DNA from: Mesorhizobium sp. WSM4904
GTDB lineage: Bacteria > Pseudomonadota > Alphaproteobacteria > Rhizobiales > Rhizobiaceae
DNA length: 64,000 nucleotides
Reading direction: 5' to 3'
Assembly (NCBI RefSeq): GCF_029674545.1
Contig: NZ_CP121354.1
Location: 1,364,001 to 1,428,000, forward strand
Shown: positions 28,556 to 38,141 of the stretch, one piece after another
Numbering within the stretch: position 1 is the stretch's first letter
Layout of the letters: the number at the start of each line of letters is the position of its first letter
The notes under the pieces: generated by a model
Told to the model about the DNA's origin: nothing
Database searches by the model: none
Seen by the model: only the letters and a program-made list of their open reading frames with translations
Made by a program: the position numbers and the translations under genes

Positions 28556-29312
28556 TTGATTGACACGACCTTTGCCGGAAAAACGGTGCTGATTACCGGC
28601 GGGTGGCGCGCTTGGCCCGGCCAGTGCCAAACTGCTGGCGGCGGGTGGAGCGGATTTGGTGTTGGCTGACCTGTCGCAAGAGGCTCTGGACCAAACTCTG
28701 GCCGCCTGTCCTGGTGCCCGTTGAGTTGTCTGCGACGTGACCGATCCGGCGATGCTGGAAGGGCTGGTCGACCTCGCCCGCGAGAGCTTTGGCCGGCCGG
28801 TTGAGGGCTTGGTCGCGGCCGCTGGCATTACGGTGCGATGAAGCGGCTGATAGACGTGAAGGGTACGAAGCCATGTTCAGCTTCAACGTCGGGGCCATTT
28901 GGCGAATCTGCAAGCTGCATCCCGCAGATGCGCGAGCTTGGCCGCGGATCGGTGGTGCTCTTCAGCTCGACTGCTGGTCTGCAGGCCTCGAAGGACGTGC
29001 CGATCTATTCGGTGACCAAGGCGGCGGTTGTGATGATGACTCGCACGCTGGCGCTGAACCACGCGGCAGAAATATCCGCGCAAACTGTGTCTGCCCCGGA
29101 ACCATCGCCAGCCGTTGGCCGAGGCCGGCGTCGCCTTCGCCCGGGGAGAAGCGGCACAGGTCGAGCGCCGGACGAAGATCATCGCTGCGCATCCGATGGG
29201 CCGAATGGGGTTGCCGTCCGAGGTGGCGACAGCTGTCGGCTATCTGCTGGACGATGCGGCGGGCTTCACCATCGGCGCCGCGCTTACGGTCGACGGAGGC
29301 AGCCTTGCCTAA
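28556..29312 (+). pseudogene. Short-chain dehydrogenase/reductase, decayed (1)
   Basis: A TTG at 28556 after GGAGGA begins LIDTTFAGKTVLITGG. Then frameshifts and stops follow, with SDR pieces in different frames: SAKLLAAGGADLVLADLS, the YSVTKAAVVMMTRTLALNH active-site Tyr-Lys segment and GFTIGAALTVDGGSLA at the end. It cannot produce a full enzyme. Confidence 0.85.
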
Positions 29313-30038
29313 GCTCCGGTCAGAAACACTGTCGTCGTCACCGGCGCGGCGCGCGGGATCGGTGCCGCAACAGCGGCGTGGCTTGGCTCGGAAGAGGCGT
29401 GGGTGTTGCTAGTGGATGTTCTGGATAAAGTGCACGACACAGCTGCGGGCCTTGGCCAGACGGCGCTCGTCTGCGATCTGGCCATGCCCGACGCCGCAGG
29501 GCGGGTTCTGGCCGCCTTGGATGCCGCAAGGATCGAGACGCTCGACGTCCTCGTGAACAATGCCGGCATTGGCGGTTCGAAGTCGCTCGCCGATACTGAC
29601 GATGCCTTTTGTTCCCGCTGATCGATATCAACTTGCGTGCAGTCATCAGCCTGACCCGCGAGTTGCGGCCGCGGATGCGCCAGCCGGGCGGGCGGATCAT
29701 TAATGTCAGCTCGATCCTCGGGCTTACGGGCTATCCCGGAACGGTAGGCTATTCGGTGGCCAAGGCCGGGATCGCGTATCTCACGCTCCAGCAGGCCGGC
29801 GAGCAGGGCCTGTAGGGTATAACCGTGAATGCGGTGGCGCCCGGCGTGGTCCCCACCGACATGACTCGAGCGCTGCACGTACGCAGCTACCAACGCCTGA
29901 TGGTCGCGCCAATCCGCTCGAGCGCGTCTCCTCGCCGGAGGAGCAGGCGGCGGTGATCGCCTTCCTGCTTCGGACGACGCGTTCTACGTCTCGGGCGCAG
30001 TGATCCCCGTCGACGGCGGCTCCCGCCTGTCACAGTAG
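29307..30038 (+). pseudogene. Short-chain dehydrogenase/reductase, decayed (2)
   Basis: Immediately after the first SDR remnant: VVVTGAARGIGAATAAWLG, LDVLVNNAGIGGSKSLAD, then frameshifted to GGRIINVSSILGLTG and YSVAKAGIAYLTLQ, a stop at about 29815, and VIPVDGGSRLSQ at the end. NAG, Ser, Tyr and Lys residues survive but the frame does not. Confidence 0.85.
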
Positions 30039-30963
30039 AGAAGAATAGCGCAATTTAAGCCTATACACAGGATGGCCCTGCAATTCCCGGATGCAGACCG
30101 ACTCTGCCGGTAACCGGTTCCGGTGGTCGATCCTGTTAGCGGCGCCATTACCCGGCGCACATTTGATCGCGGTGGTGGGCAAGTTGAATTTACCCTTCGC
30201 GCGCTTCCCAGCGATCAATATGGCAGTGTCGTACTGCTCGGTCATTGTCGCAACGGTCGCGTTCAGCGTCGGCGCGAACCACAGCGCCTTGGCCACACCA
30301 GGTTGTAGCAGACGGATCGCCTCAGTGACCCGCCGAAGAAGCTGAGGCCGTCAATCCAGTCGGGCAGCTTTTGAGTCAGAGTTGGCAAAGGCTGCTCGAA
30401 CTGAACGACTGTTGAGGAAAGCCTTTGCAGGCGCGGCGGGCGCGAGCACCGCGGGGAGCCGCAAAAAGGCACGCGGAGAGCTCTGCTGAGGCTGCAGTCA
30501 ACTCAGCGTCCTTGGGAGCATATTGAAGTAGTATTTGCCCATCTCTCCCTGTTATGGCGATTTGAGAAGCAAAAAGCCCGTTCAGCGTTTAGCTTGGAGA
30601 ATGTGCCCACTGCACTGCTCGCCCGCGAATCACCGATATTATGCAGATTTAGGAGCTCGACGCCGATCTCCTGCATTTGTTGGCGAGGATTGCTGGAAGA
30701 GTACCCATTCAATGCACTAAAATCCTGGAGTGGTCTGATCCTCATATTGTAAGTGTAGGCTGGCCTGATGCGGCTGGTTCCAAGTCTTCACAAAGGTTCC
30801 AACTACGCCTCCTCCCAAGGCGCATCGGCCCGGCAGCGAGTTCAATCTCCTGCCGGGCGTTGTAACTATTTGCGCACATTGGCCGATTCGGACCTTCAAC
30901 GGGTTGGGCGGCTGCTGGCTGTCGGAGCAATGTAAAACTGGCTCATAGGCAAGAGTTAGATTG
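30039..30963. other. About 920 bases with no recognised gene
   Basis: A minus-strand frame near 30030-30296 (MAKALWFAPTLNATVATMTE) may be the relic of a gene, but I cannot name it. Nothing else is supported. Confidence 0.4.
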
Positions 30964-32619
30964 ATGAGCAGTCTTGCGGACCAAGTCGCCGATCCAAATT
31001 CGCCAGGAGCATTTGCGCCCCTCAGAAATCCGAGCTTTCGTTCAATCTGGTTCGCCACGCAGGTCAGCTCGCTCGGCTGGTTGATGCAGACTGTTGCCAT
31101 CAGCTGGCTGATGGCTACGATTTCGACTTCCGATCTGATGGTCGCGCTGGTTCAGGCTTCTTCAAACCTGCCAGCGTTCATCTTATCCGTCTTCGCCGGG
31201 GCCTTGGCTGATAATTTCAGCCGGCGCCGGGTCATGTTCGCCGGCCGGTGCCTTATGGTATTGGCATCTGCGATGCTGACGGCTTTTGTGGTGCTGGGCT
31301 TTGTCGATCCGTGGATGATCCTCGGCTTCAGCTTCTTGATCGCATGCGGCGGCGCTCTCCACGATCCAGCCTGGCAGGCCTCGGTTGGCGATATGGTGAA
31401 CCGACGCGACGTTCCCGCCGCCGTCACGCTCCTCTCCGTTGGCTTCAACACTGTTCGGACCGTAGGCCCGGCGCTCGGTGGCATAGTAGTTGCCTCTTTT
31501 GGGCTGATGACGGCTTTCGCCGTAACCAGTCTTACCTATCTGGTCCCTTTGGTAACCATATGGCGCTGCAAGTGGATGGTTCGCTCATCACCTCTCCCAC
31601 GTGAGTCGATGAGGACGGCGATCTATGACGGGCTACGCTTCACGGCGATGTCGTCGGAGATTAAGACGGCGATCACTCGCGGAACCCTCTTTGGTCTGGC
31701 GAGCATCGCCATTCTCGCGCTGCTGCCGCTGGTTGTCCGCGACCAGCTGGGAGGCGGACCGCTCGCCTATGGCACGCTCATGGCCGGATTCGGGACAGGC
31801 GCCGTCTTCGCCGGCATCTCGAACAGCGTGTTCAGACGGAGCTTGTCACAAGAGCGGCTGATGACGCTCGCATGCGTCGCCTGCGCGGCATGCTCCCTTT
31901 CGCTTGCGCTGACTTCTTCGATTGCAGTGGCGGCAATTGCACTCGCCATGGGTGGCGCGGGCTGGGTCACCGCCTGGTCCGGGGTCGGCGTGACCGTGCA
32001 ACTGGCAAGCCCGCGCTGGGTCGTGGGGCGCACCATCTCGATTTACTATGCATTGATCGATGGCGGCATCGCAGCGGGCAGTTGGGTGTGGGGCACGGTG
32101 GCCCAGAACCATTCACTGACCTTGGCACTGGAGGGCTCCGCTGGAGCCCTTCTGCTGGTCGCCGCCACGGGCCTCCTGTTTCCCCTTCGCGAGCGCCGCG
32201 AATCCGATCCAGATGCTTTGGAGGACTTCGACGCACCGGCAGTCGCCCTCAATCTCAAGCCAAGAAGCGGTCCCATCGTGGTCAAAGTCGAGTACCTAGT
32301 GCCCGAGGAAAATCGCGAAGCATTCCTGGAACTCATGCGGGCGCGCCGGCATGTGCACAGTCGCGTCGGCGCTCGTCATTGGACTCTCCAGCGCAACCTT
32401 CAGGAGCCTATGCAATGGATAGAGACATTCCGCACGCCGACCTGGACCGACTACCTTCGCCTGAACCATCGTCTCACGGAAGCAGACAAGGAATTGGGTA
32501 AACAAGTGCTGAAATTGCATGCAGGACAGCTTCCGCCTAAAATCATGCTTTTTATCGAGCGACCAACAAGCTCGGCCCTAAAGTCCGATGAATCAGCACG
32601 TTATTTTCTCCGACACTGA
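30964..32619 (+). CDS. MFS exporter (EntS-like) with C-terminal soluble domain
   Basis: 551-residue inner-membrane protein. Residues about 1-410 form the 12-helix MFS_3/EntS-type exporter: FAPLRNPSFRSIWFATQVSS, ASSNLPAFILSVFAGALAD, then the RRRVMFAGR loop between helices 2 and 3. A soluble tail from about residue 430 (VVKVEYLVPEENREAFLELM, HWTLQRNLQEPMQWIETF) resembles the dimeric alpha-beta barrel/monooxygenase-like tail typical of these exporters. The family exports siderophores, drugs or metabolites by proton exchange. The start is ATG at 30964 with a weak upstream site. A decayed inverted copy lies at 42426-43882. Substrate unknown. Confidence 0.85.
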   Translation: MSSLADQVADPNSPGAFAPLRNPSFRSIWFATQVSSLGWLMQTVAISWLMATISTSDLMVALVQASSNLPAFILSVFAGALADNFSRRRVMFAGRCLMVLASAMLTAFVVLGFVDPWMILGFSFLIACGGALHDPAWQASVGDMVNRRDVPAAVTLLSVGFNTVRTVGPALGGIVVASFGLMTAFAVTSLTYLVPLVTIWRCKWMVRSSPLPRESMRTAIYDGLRFTAMSSEIKTAITRGTLFGLASIAILALLPLVVRDQLGGGPLAYGTLMAGFGTGAVFAGISNSVFRRSLSQERLMTLACVACAACSLSLALTSSIAVAAIALAMGGAGWVTAWSGVGVTVQLASPRWVVGRTISIYYALIDGGIAAGSWVWGTVAQNHSLTLALEGSAGALLLVAATGLLFPLRERRESDPDALEDFDAPAVALNLKPRSGPIVVKVEYLVPEENREAFLELMRARRHVHSRVGARHWTLQRNLQEPMQWIETFRTPTWTDYLRLNHRLTEADKELGKQVLKLHAGQLPPKIMLFIERPTSSALKSDESARYFLRH

Positions 32620-32830
32620 CTCTTCGAGGTTAACCCCTTGTATCTGCACGCAGAGGACTTTGTGCGATGGAAGCGACTGAGCCTCGAACCGGATGGCCAT
32701 CCGGTTCGAAGCAAGGCGAAGTCGCCCGACACCCTCCGGCCACAACCGTGGGTGAGCCTGGGATCTTCGCCTTCGTCACGTACGACCGAATAGTCGCTTG
32801 GCTCCAATCGCACGCACAAGGCAGGTTACC

Positions 32831-33310
32831 GTGAACAAGACTATCTGTGGAGTGGATGTTTCGAAAGACTGGCTCGATACCCATGTCGTGCCGAGCGGAG
32901 CGGCGGGCCGCTTTCGCAACGATGCGGCAGGCATAGCCGAGCTTGCTGCCTGGTGTTAGGTCAATGGTGTCGAGCTCGTCGTCATGGAGGCCAGTGGCGG
33001 CTACGAACGGCTTCCCTTCCTGCTGTCGTGGGAGTTGGGAGTAGCCTGCGGCATGGCCAATGCGAGGAGCGTACGCTGATTCGCCGAGGCGATGGGCTTC
33101 CTGGAGAAGACCGACAGGATCGACGCCGCCGTCATCGCCCGCTATAGCGAGGTCAAACGGCTGCAGCCGACGCTGCCGCCGAGCGCGGCCCAGCAGCGGC
33201 TCAAGGCGCTGGTCGCCCGGCTTTCCCAGGTAACCGCCGATCTCACCGTCCAGAAGCAGCGCAAGAGCGCTGCCACTGATGCCGATACCATTGCCTGCGT
33301 ATTCCGATGA
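32831..33310 (+). pseudogene. IS110-family transposase remnant (c)
   Basis: From GTG at 32831: VNKTICGVDVSKDWLDTHVV, then an in-frame stop at about 32957, ELVVMEASGGYERLPFLLSW, another stop, and FLEKTDRIDAAVIARY. It is cut off near 33300, where IS21-type end repeats begin. Only the DEDD half remains. Confidence 0.85.
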
Positions 33311-33393
33311 AGCCGGCCACCGATTCCGATTTGAAGCCGGCCAGTCATTCCGATTTCATTCCGGCCAGCATTCCGATTTGAAGGCGGCCATTT
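33301..33393. repeat. Four degenerate repeats resembling an IS21-type end
   Basis: Four units of 22-24 bases start at 33301, 33323, 33347 and 33370, each opening ATTCCGAT and containing GGCGGCC or CCGGCCA. Such multiple repeats are characteristic of the termini of IS21-family elements. No istA or istB lies beside them, so this is probably an orphan end. Confidence 0.6.
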
Positions 33394-33779
33394 TTCGGTC
33401 TGATCCTGGGTCTCGTTGATGTTTGGGTTGGGTTTTGTTTCAGGTCAAGCTGACGGATAAGCCCGAAAGCGGCACCATGCAAGAATACAATAGGTCCACC
33501 GGTTCCATTCTCGCAATACAAAGTCGCGACGGCCCCAATCAATATGCAATGTTCGGTGATCATTGTTTCCTCAGCAAAAGCGAGCCAGATCGGTCTGCAT
33601 TATGCATATGGGAAGCGAGGCTTCTGGTATTTACTTCATAAGCGTAGCAGCGTCTACAGGCCTTTTGCGCCAATTGCCCCCTAGCCGAACGCAGGAATTC
33701 GGCGTAGGCGCCCCAGTTCTTCAACCGCGAATTTGCAGGAAATTCCTAAACAAGCGCGGTGACCGTCTAGTGCATCAAG
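33394..33779. other. Intergenic; possible alpha/beta hydrolase start on minus strand
   Basis: On the minus strand from 33563 the frame reads MITEHCILIGAVATLY then GGPIVFLHGAA, like the beginning of an alpha/beta hydrolase with its HG oxyanion motif, but it is cut after about 30 residues by the IS21-type end. Weak evidence. Confidence 0.3.
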
Positions 33780-34997
33780 TTACGCGCGGAGCATCCTCCC
33801 CAATGCCTGCATCTGCGGCCTTCTAATCCGATCAATGTGGTCGCAAGCGGGGTGCGACCCGAAGCGCGCAATCACCATCTCCGCCTTTGGCGCTATGTAC
33901 AGGTTCTGGCCGTAAAGGCCCCGACCTTCAATAGCATCAAGCTCGTCGTGTGATACCCACCATTGGCTTCGGTATGTATAGCCGAATGGGAGGTCCGGCT
34001 TGGCGGGGTGGTCGAGATCTTGAAGGTCGTAGACAACACTCGCGGGAACCAGTTGCTTGCCATTACACGAGCCTTCACATCGCATCAGCTCGCCGAAACG
34101 CGCCAAGTCGCGCAACGTCACATTGAGTCCGCTATGCGCCCTCGGCATACCGTTTGTCGGGTCGATCTCGACATAGGCGTCTTCTTCGCAGCCCAGTGGC
34201 AACCATAAGCGCTCCTCCAACAGTTGTGCGAACGACCGGCCCGTTGCGCGCGACATAACCCAAGCCATAACATTGGTATCGACGCCTTTGTAGACAAATT
34301 TGCCGTGCGCCCCTTCCTTTCGTATGGTACGCAGGTATTCGCATCTATATGACTTGTCTACACTTGTGTAATCTTCAGTAAAAGCAACGTTAGTTTGCAT
34401 GTCCATGACTTGGCGGAGCGTTGCATCTTCCCACCCTGTACCTCGTAATTCCGGCACAAACTGCGATATTGTCTTCCTGTCGTCGAGAATGCCCTCATGC
34501 ACCAACGCCGCGGCTAGGGTGCCCGCATACGATTTGGTGATTGACTGACACGAATGTTGTACGTGCGGCGCGAGTGCGCCGAAGTATCGTTCGTATATGA
34601 TCCGCCCCCGATGCAGGACCAAAATGCCGTCGGTGTAGGTGTCGAATAGCGCCTCCTCGAACCGGTTGGTGCGGTCGTCCATGTCGACGAACGTGAGCCC
34701 ATCGATTTCGGTAGACCTGTTGCTGCACTCAAGCTGCGACGGTCCGCCCCGCCCTCGCCACACTTGGACTGTGGGCCGCAGCTCACGCATATGCGATAGC
34801 GACCAGCGAAGCTGAGGAAAGGTCCAAACAGTTTCATTCTCGAATGTTACACGCTTGTCTGGCGGCGGCGGCGCACCGCGCATCCAGCCAAATTCGCGAG
34901 GATCCGATGCACGGCCGTCCAGGTATTGCTGTCCGTCGAATTCGAGTACGCTCTCCGACGCGTTACCGACGGTTTGCCGTTGTTTGAATTCTGTCAT
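33780..34997 (-). CDS. Beta-lactamase-fold serine hydrolase (NylB-like)
   Basis: 405-residue class C beta-lactamase-fold enzyme similar to 6-aminohexanoate-dimer hydrolase NylB. The SxxK motif is SITK (Ser152-Lys155); FVYKGVDTNVMAW carries the Tyr motif; the long N-terminal segment (FGWMRGAPPPPDKRVTFEN) is typical of NylB relatives. No signal peptide is visible, so it should be cytoplasmic and is unlikely to act on periplasmic beta-lactams. It is transcribed alone. A role in hydrolysing linear amides or esters of amino-carboxylic acids would match other genes of the window. Confidence 0.87.
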   Translation of the reverse strand: MTEFKQRQTVGNASESVLEFDGQQYLDGRASDPREFGWMRGAPPPPDKRVTFENETVWTFPQLRWSLSHMRELRPTVQVWRGRGGPSQLECSNRSTEIDGLTFVDMDDRTNRFEEALFDTYTDGILVLHRGRIIYERYFGALAPHVQHSCQSITKSYAGTLAAALVHEGILDDRKTISQFVPELRGTGWEDATLRQVMDMQTNVAFTEDYTSVDKSYRCEYLRTIRKEGAHGKFVYKGVDTNVMAWVMSRATGRSFAQLLEERLWLPLGCEEDAYVEIDPTNGMPRAHSGLNVTLRDLARFGELMRCEGSCNGKQLVPASVVYDLQDLDHPAKPDLPFGYTYRSQWWVSHDELDAIEGRGLYGQNLYIAPKAEMVIARFGSHPACDHIDRIRRPQMQALGRMLRA

Positions 34998-35390
34998 ACA
35001 TGGGATCCAATTTCATGCCTAGGCGCCCCCGGCGCCAGCTGGCTATCGAGAGTTGCGACCCAACCTCGGGAGTTCGGACTGGACTAAATCACAACATGTT
35101 ATGATCATAGCAGCGGCAGGCGCGCATTCTATGCGAAATGTCCTCGACAACGCAGCAAATCAGCGTTGTATTGCGGCCGGCGCATACTTGCGGCCCCGCT
35201 CTCGCGTGGCAAGTAGGACCTAACTTGCCGAACGCTTCCAGCTACAAGAGGCATGAGCCATCATGCGCAGTATGCCGAGTACATCTCGATTAAACCGGGT
35301 CCGAACGGGTTGACAATTGTAACGCGTCTCCGCTGTCCGAGCTACGATGAGTCAAAAATTCTCTGGTCTATCAACGATGTTGACCCAGAG
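34998..35390. other. Intergenic, no gene recognised
   Basis: This stretch lies between the NylB-like start and the alanine dehydrogenase remnant. I see no coding region or clear motif. Confidence 0.45.
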
Positions 35391-35790
35391 GGATACGTGC
35401 GAACTCGCAAGGCAAGAAATCGCGAAATGGCATGGGCGACTCTGCATGTTGGCGACGCGATAGTGGATAACGCCGTCGCCTTCGTAGGTGGGCTCGGCTT
35501 GAGTCGTCGCATGCGACGTCTCGAAGCAACCGCCCTGGTCAATAGCGACGTCGACCAGCTCCGAGCCCTTCTTCATGCCGGACATCATTTCGCGGGTGAC
35601 GAGCTTTGGCGCGGCAGCACCGGCGATCAGCACGGCCCCGACCACGATGTCGGCAGAGAAGCATTCTTCCTCGAGCGCCCCGACGGTTGAGTAGCGGGTG
35701 CGCACACGGCCGGCGAAGAGGTCGTCGAGATTAGGGAGGTCGAGATTAGGGAGGTCGAGATTAGGGAGAGAGAGGGGCTTGGACCGCAGT
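35391..35790 (-). pseudogene. ald: Alanine dehydrogenase fragment
   Basis: The minus strand encodes DDLFAGRVRTRYSTVGALEE, SADIVVGAVLIAGAAAPKLV and DVAIDQGGCFETSHATT, the NAD-binding domain of alanine dehydrogenase. Frameshifts occur at both ends and most of the gene is missing. Its left part contains a threefold repeat (NLDLP units), see 35724-35768. Confidence 0.85.
35724..35768. repeat. Three exact tandem copies of a 15-bp unit
   Basis: GTCGAGATTAGGGAG occurs three times in a row. The unit keeps the reading frame and encodes repeated LPNLD in the alanine dehydrogenase remnant. Confidence 0.9.
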
Positions 35791-36187
35791 TCCCACGTGA
35801 CCAGAGTCAGCCCTGCAAGGTGTAATTCAACGCGCCAGTCCAGTTTAGATCCTTCCAAACAAGACGTCTTGTGGCGATGCAATCTGCAGCCTTCGGAGTC
35901 CAGCGAGTTGGCGAGTTCGCCGACCTCTCTGAGGCCAGGGTATCCGTGCTTTGTGAAATCGCCAGAGCGATCCGGCGAAAGCCAAGGGTAGTTCGCAGGA
36001 AACCTGCATCATCGAACTCGATTTCGCTGAATGCCAACAATGCAGAGCGATAAGGTGTCGTTCGTTAAATGACGGACCGGGATGGGTCCAATCAGCAGGG
36101 AGCAATGGCGCACCGCTAAGACACTCCTCTCGGTGGCGACGAAGGTAGCTTTCAAGAAAATAAGAACGAGAAAAAAGGGAACTATAG
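35791..36187. other. Leader region of the amino acid ABC importer
   Basis: No gene recognised. GCAGGAAACCTGC at 35995-36007 is a perfect 13-bp palindrome about 180 bases before the binding-protein start and may be an operator. Confidence 0.45.
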
Positions 36188-37030
36188 ATGAACAATCATG
36201 TAACGACGGTCGTAGTTGCAGTCTCCATGGCGGTTGCGTCGATGTCTTTGTCAGCCAAGGCTTGCGCCGGCGAAGTCCTTGATCGTGTGCTCGCGGCACA
36301 GACATTGACGGTAGCGGTCGGGTCCGACTGGGGAGCCTTGTCTCACTTGAACGACCAACATGAACTCGACGGTGATGATGTAGAGGTCGCGAAGGGCATT
36401 GCGGACTACTTGGGCGTGAAGATCAAATTCGTGACCCCGGGCTGGGATATCATTCAGGCAGGCCAGTGGGGGGGGCGTTGGGACATGGCCATGGGTCAAA
36501 TGACGCCGACCAACGATCGCGCCAAAAAATTCGCCTTCCCGGCCATGTACTTCTACGAAGGCGAAGTCGCTGTCGTTCACAAGGATAGCAAAGCGACGAA
36601 GCCTTCCGACCTGGAGGGCAAGATCGTCGGCGTCCGAGCGGGAACTCTTGGCGATTTGTATGCCAATCACAAGCTCACACCGGCATGGATCGGCGCTAAG
36701 CCAATACAATATCAATTTACAGCGGGCCAAGTGAAGGCTTATCCAAGTGCTAACTCTCTTACGCTTGACGACCTGCGCCTCGGCGATGGTGTTCGTCTCG
36801 ATGGCGTCATTACTGAAGGAACGACGGCGGCTGCGGCAATCAAATCTGGCTATCCATTGAAGGTTATTGGCGATCCCTTATTCTACGCCCCGGGCGCTGT
36901 CACAATCGAGCGTGGCGATAAGGAGTTTATCGACAAGGTCGCTGCCGCGGTCAAGAAGATGAAGGATGACGGCACTCTTGCTAAACTCTCGGTCAAGTGG
37001 TTCGGGGGGGATTTCAGCGTCGATAAATAA
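36188..37030 (+). CDS. Polar amino acid ABC transporter, periplasmic binding protein
   Basis: 280-residue family 3 solute-binding protein. A Sec signal peptide (VVVAVSMAVASMSLSAKACA) precedes the mature part. The ligand-binding fold shows LTVAVGSDWGALS, VEVAKGIADYLGVKIKFV and RWDMAMGQMTPTNDRAKKF, as in EhuB, GlnH and related proteins. It captures an amino acid or amino-acid-like solute in the periplasm and delivers it to the permease encoded just downstream. A strong hairpin between this gene and the permease probably raises the expression of this subunit relative to the membrane parts. The ligand is unknown; ectoine-type solutes are one possibility given the DoeA-like genes. Confidence 0.9.
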   Translation: MNNHVTTVVVAVSMAVASMSLSAKACAGEVLDRVLAAQTLTVAVGSDWGALSHLNDQHELDGDDVEVAKGIADYLGVKIKFVTPGWDIIQAGQWGGRWDMAMGQMTPTNDRAKKFAFPAMYFYEGEVAVVHKDSKATKPSDLEGKIVGVRAGTLGDLYANHKLTPAWIGAKPIQYQFTAGQVKAYPSANSLTLDDLRLGDGVRLDGVITEGTTAAAAIKSGYPLKVIGDPLFYAPGAVTIERGDKEFIDKVAAAVKKMKDDGTLAKLSVKWFGGDFSVDK

Positions 37031-37045
37031 CATGACACAATCGTG

Positions 37046-37068
37046 GGCGTCCCCTTCCCGGGGGCGCC
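37046..37068 (+). terminator. Intercistronic hairpin (partial terminator)
   Basis: A 9-bp GC-rich stem (GGCGTCCCC paired with GGGGGCGCC, one G-U pair) with a five-base loop, followed by TCTTCTT, lies 15 bases after the binding-protein stop. Such hairpins stabilise the upstream message and reduce read-through. Confidence 0.75.
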
Positions 37069-37084
37069 TCTTCTTAGGAAGAAA

Positions 37085-38065
37085 ATGCTTATGCTTTACC
37101 ACGATACAGTTGAATCTGAGGTGCTCGTCCACAAGCCATGGTTTATCGGCTGCATATTTGCAATTGTGCTCGCGGTTTTTCTTATCTTCAACGTAGCGGG
37201 CACCACGATGGGCGAACTCCTACGGCCCGTGATTGGCGATCACGCACAAGTGAAGTTTTACAGTCGCATTGCGATCGCTTTTGTAATTGCCGCAATGTTC
37301 TGCCTCAACCTCGTGCTGATTGGTTTTGTCCCGCTCAAAATCCAAATCGGGATCGTATGGTTTGAGTTGGTGCTACTGTTCCTTTCGCTCTTCGCGGCAT
37401 TTGACTTAAGCATGCCATTTATTTGGGCAAACCTGCCATTTCTAATTACGCAGGGGGTAGTTACTACAGTTTACGTATCAGCGATGTCACTGCTATTTGC
37501 GTCGGCTATCGCAATAATCGGCGCGATTGCGAAACTGTCAAGCAACGGCATGGCTTACGCGATAGTCAGCTTCTACACTTCATGCTTCCGGGGTCTGCCG
37601 CTTCTCATGCAGGTTTATCTGATCTACATGGGCTTGCCCCAGGTAGGTTACGTTATTAATGCCGTGCCTGCAGGCGTGTTGGCGCTTTCGCTATGCAGTG
37701 GTGCCTACATGACGGAGATCTTCCGTTCGGGCATAGCCAGCATCGATCGCGGCCAGTGGGAGGCATCCCGGTCATTAGGTTTCGGCTTTGCGCTCACAAT
37801 GCGCAGAATCATTCTGCCGCAAGCGCTTCCGGTTATCATTCCCCCGATGGGAAACACGTTCATCTCAATGCTCAAAGACAGCTCTCTCGTTTCGGTTCTT
37901 GGCGTTTGGGAGCTGACGTATCTAGCTCACTCACTCGGCCAGCCAACCTTCCATACTATGGAGATGCTAGTAACAGCGGCAATGATTTATTGGATTTTAT
38001 CCGCCTGCCTGGAACTGGTCCAATCCCGGATCGAGGACCATTTTGCCAGAAGTAAGAAGCGATGA
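37085..38065 (+). CDS. Polar amino acid ABC transporter, permease
   Basis: 326-residue inner-membrane permease of the His/Glu/Gln/Arg family. The C-terminal 220 residues carry the core domain, with the EAA loop IDRGQWEASRSLGFGFALTM then RRIILPQALPVIIPPMGN. The N-terminal 100 residues add three predicted membrane helices not found in the shortest family members. I start at ATG 37085 after AGGAAG; ATG 37091 is also possible. Only one permease gene is present, so the channel is probably a homodimer. It lies between the binding-protein and ATPase genes. Confidence 0.9.
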   Translation: MLMLYHDTVESEVLVHKPWFIGCIFAIVLAVFLIFNVAGTTMGELLRPVIGDHAQVKFYSRIAIAFVIAAMFCLNLVLIGFVPLKIQIGIVWFELVLLFLSLFAAFDLSMPFIWANLPFLITQGVVTTVYVSAMSLLFASAIAIIGAIAKLSSNGMAYAIVSFYTSCFRGLPLLMQVYLIYMGLPQVGYVINAVPAGVLALSLCSGAYMTEIFRSGIASIDRGQWEASRSLGFGFALTMRRIILPQALPVIIPPMGNTFISMLKDSSLVSVLGVWELTYLAHSLGQPTFHTMEMLVTAAMIYWILSACLELVQSRIEDHFARSKKR

Positions 38066-38141
38066 TCGTGAATTCATTGGTCAAGCTAAAAAAGACGTCT
38101 AAGTTGGTTCGGCCATTTTCAAGGCACTTACAGATGCGCCA

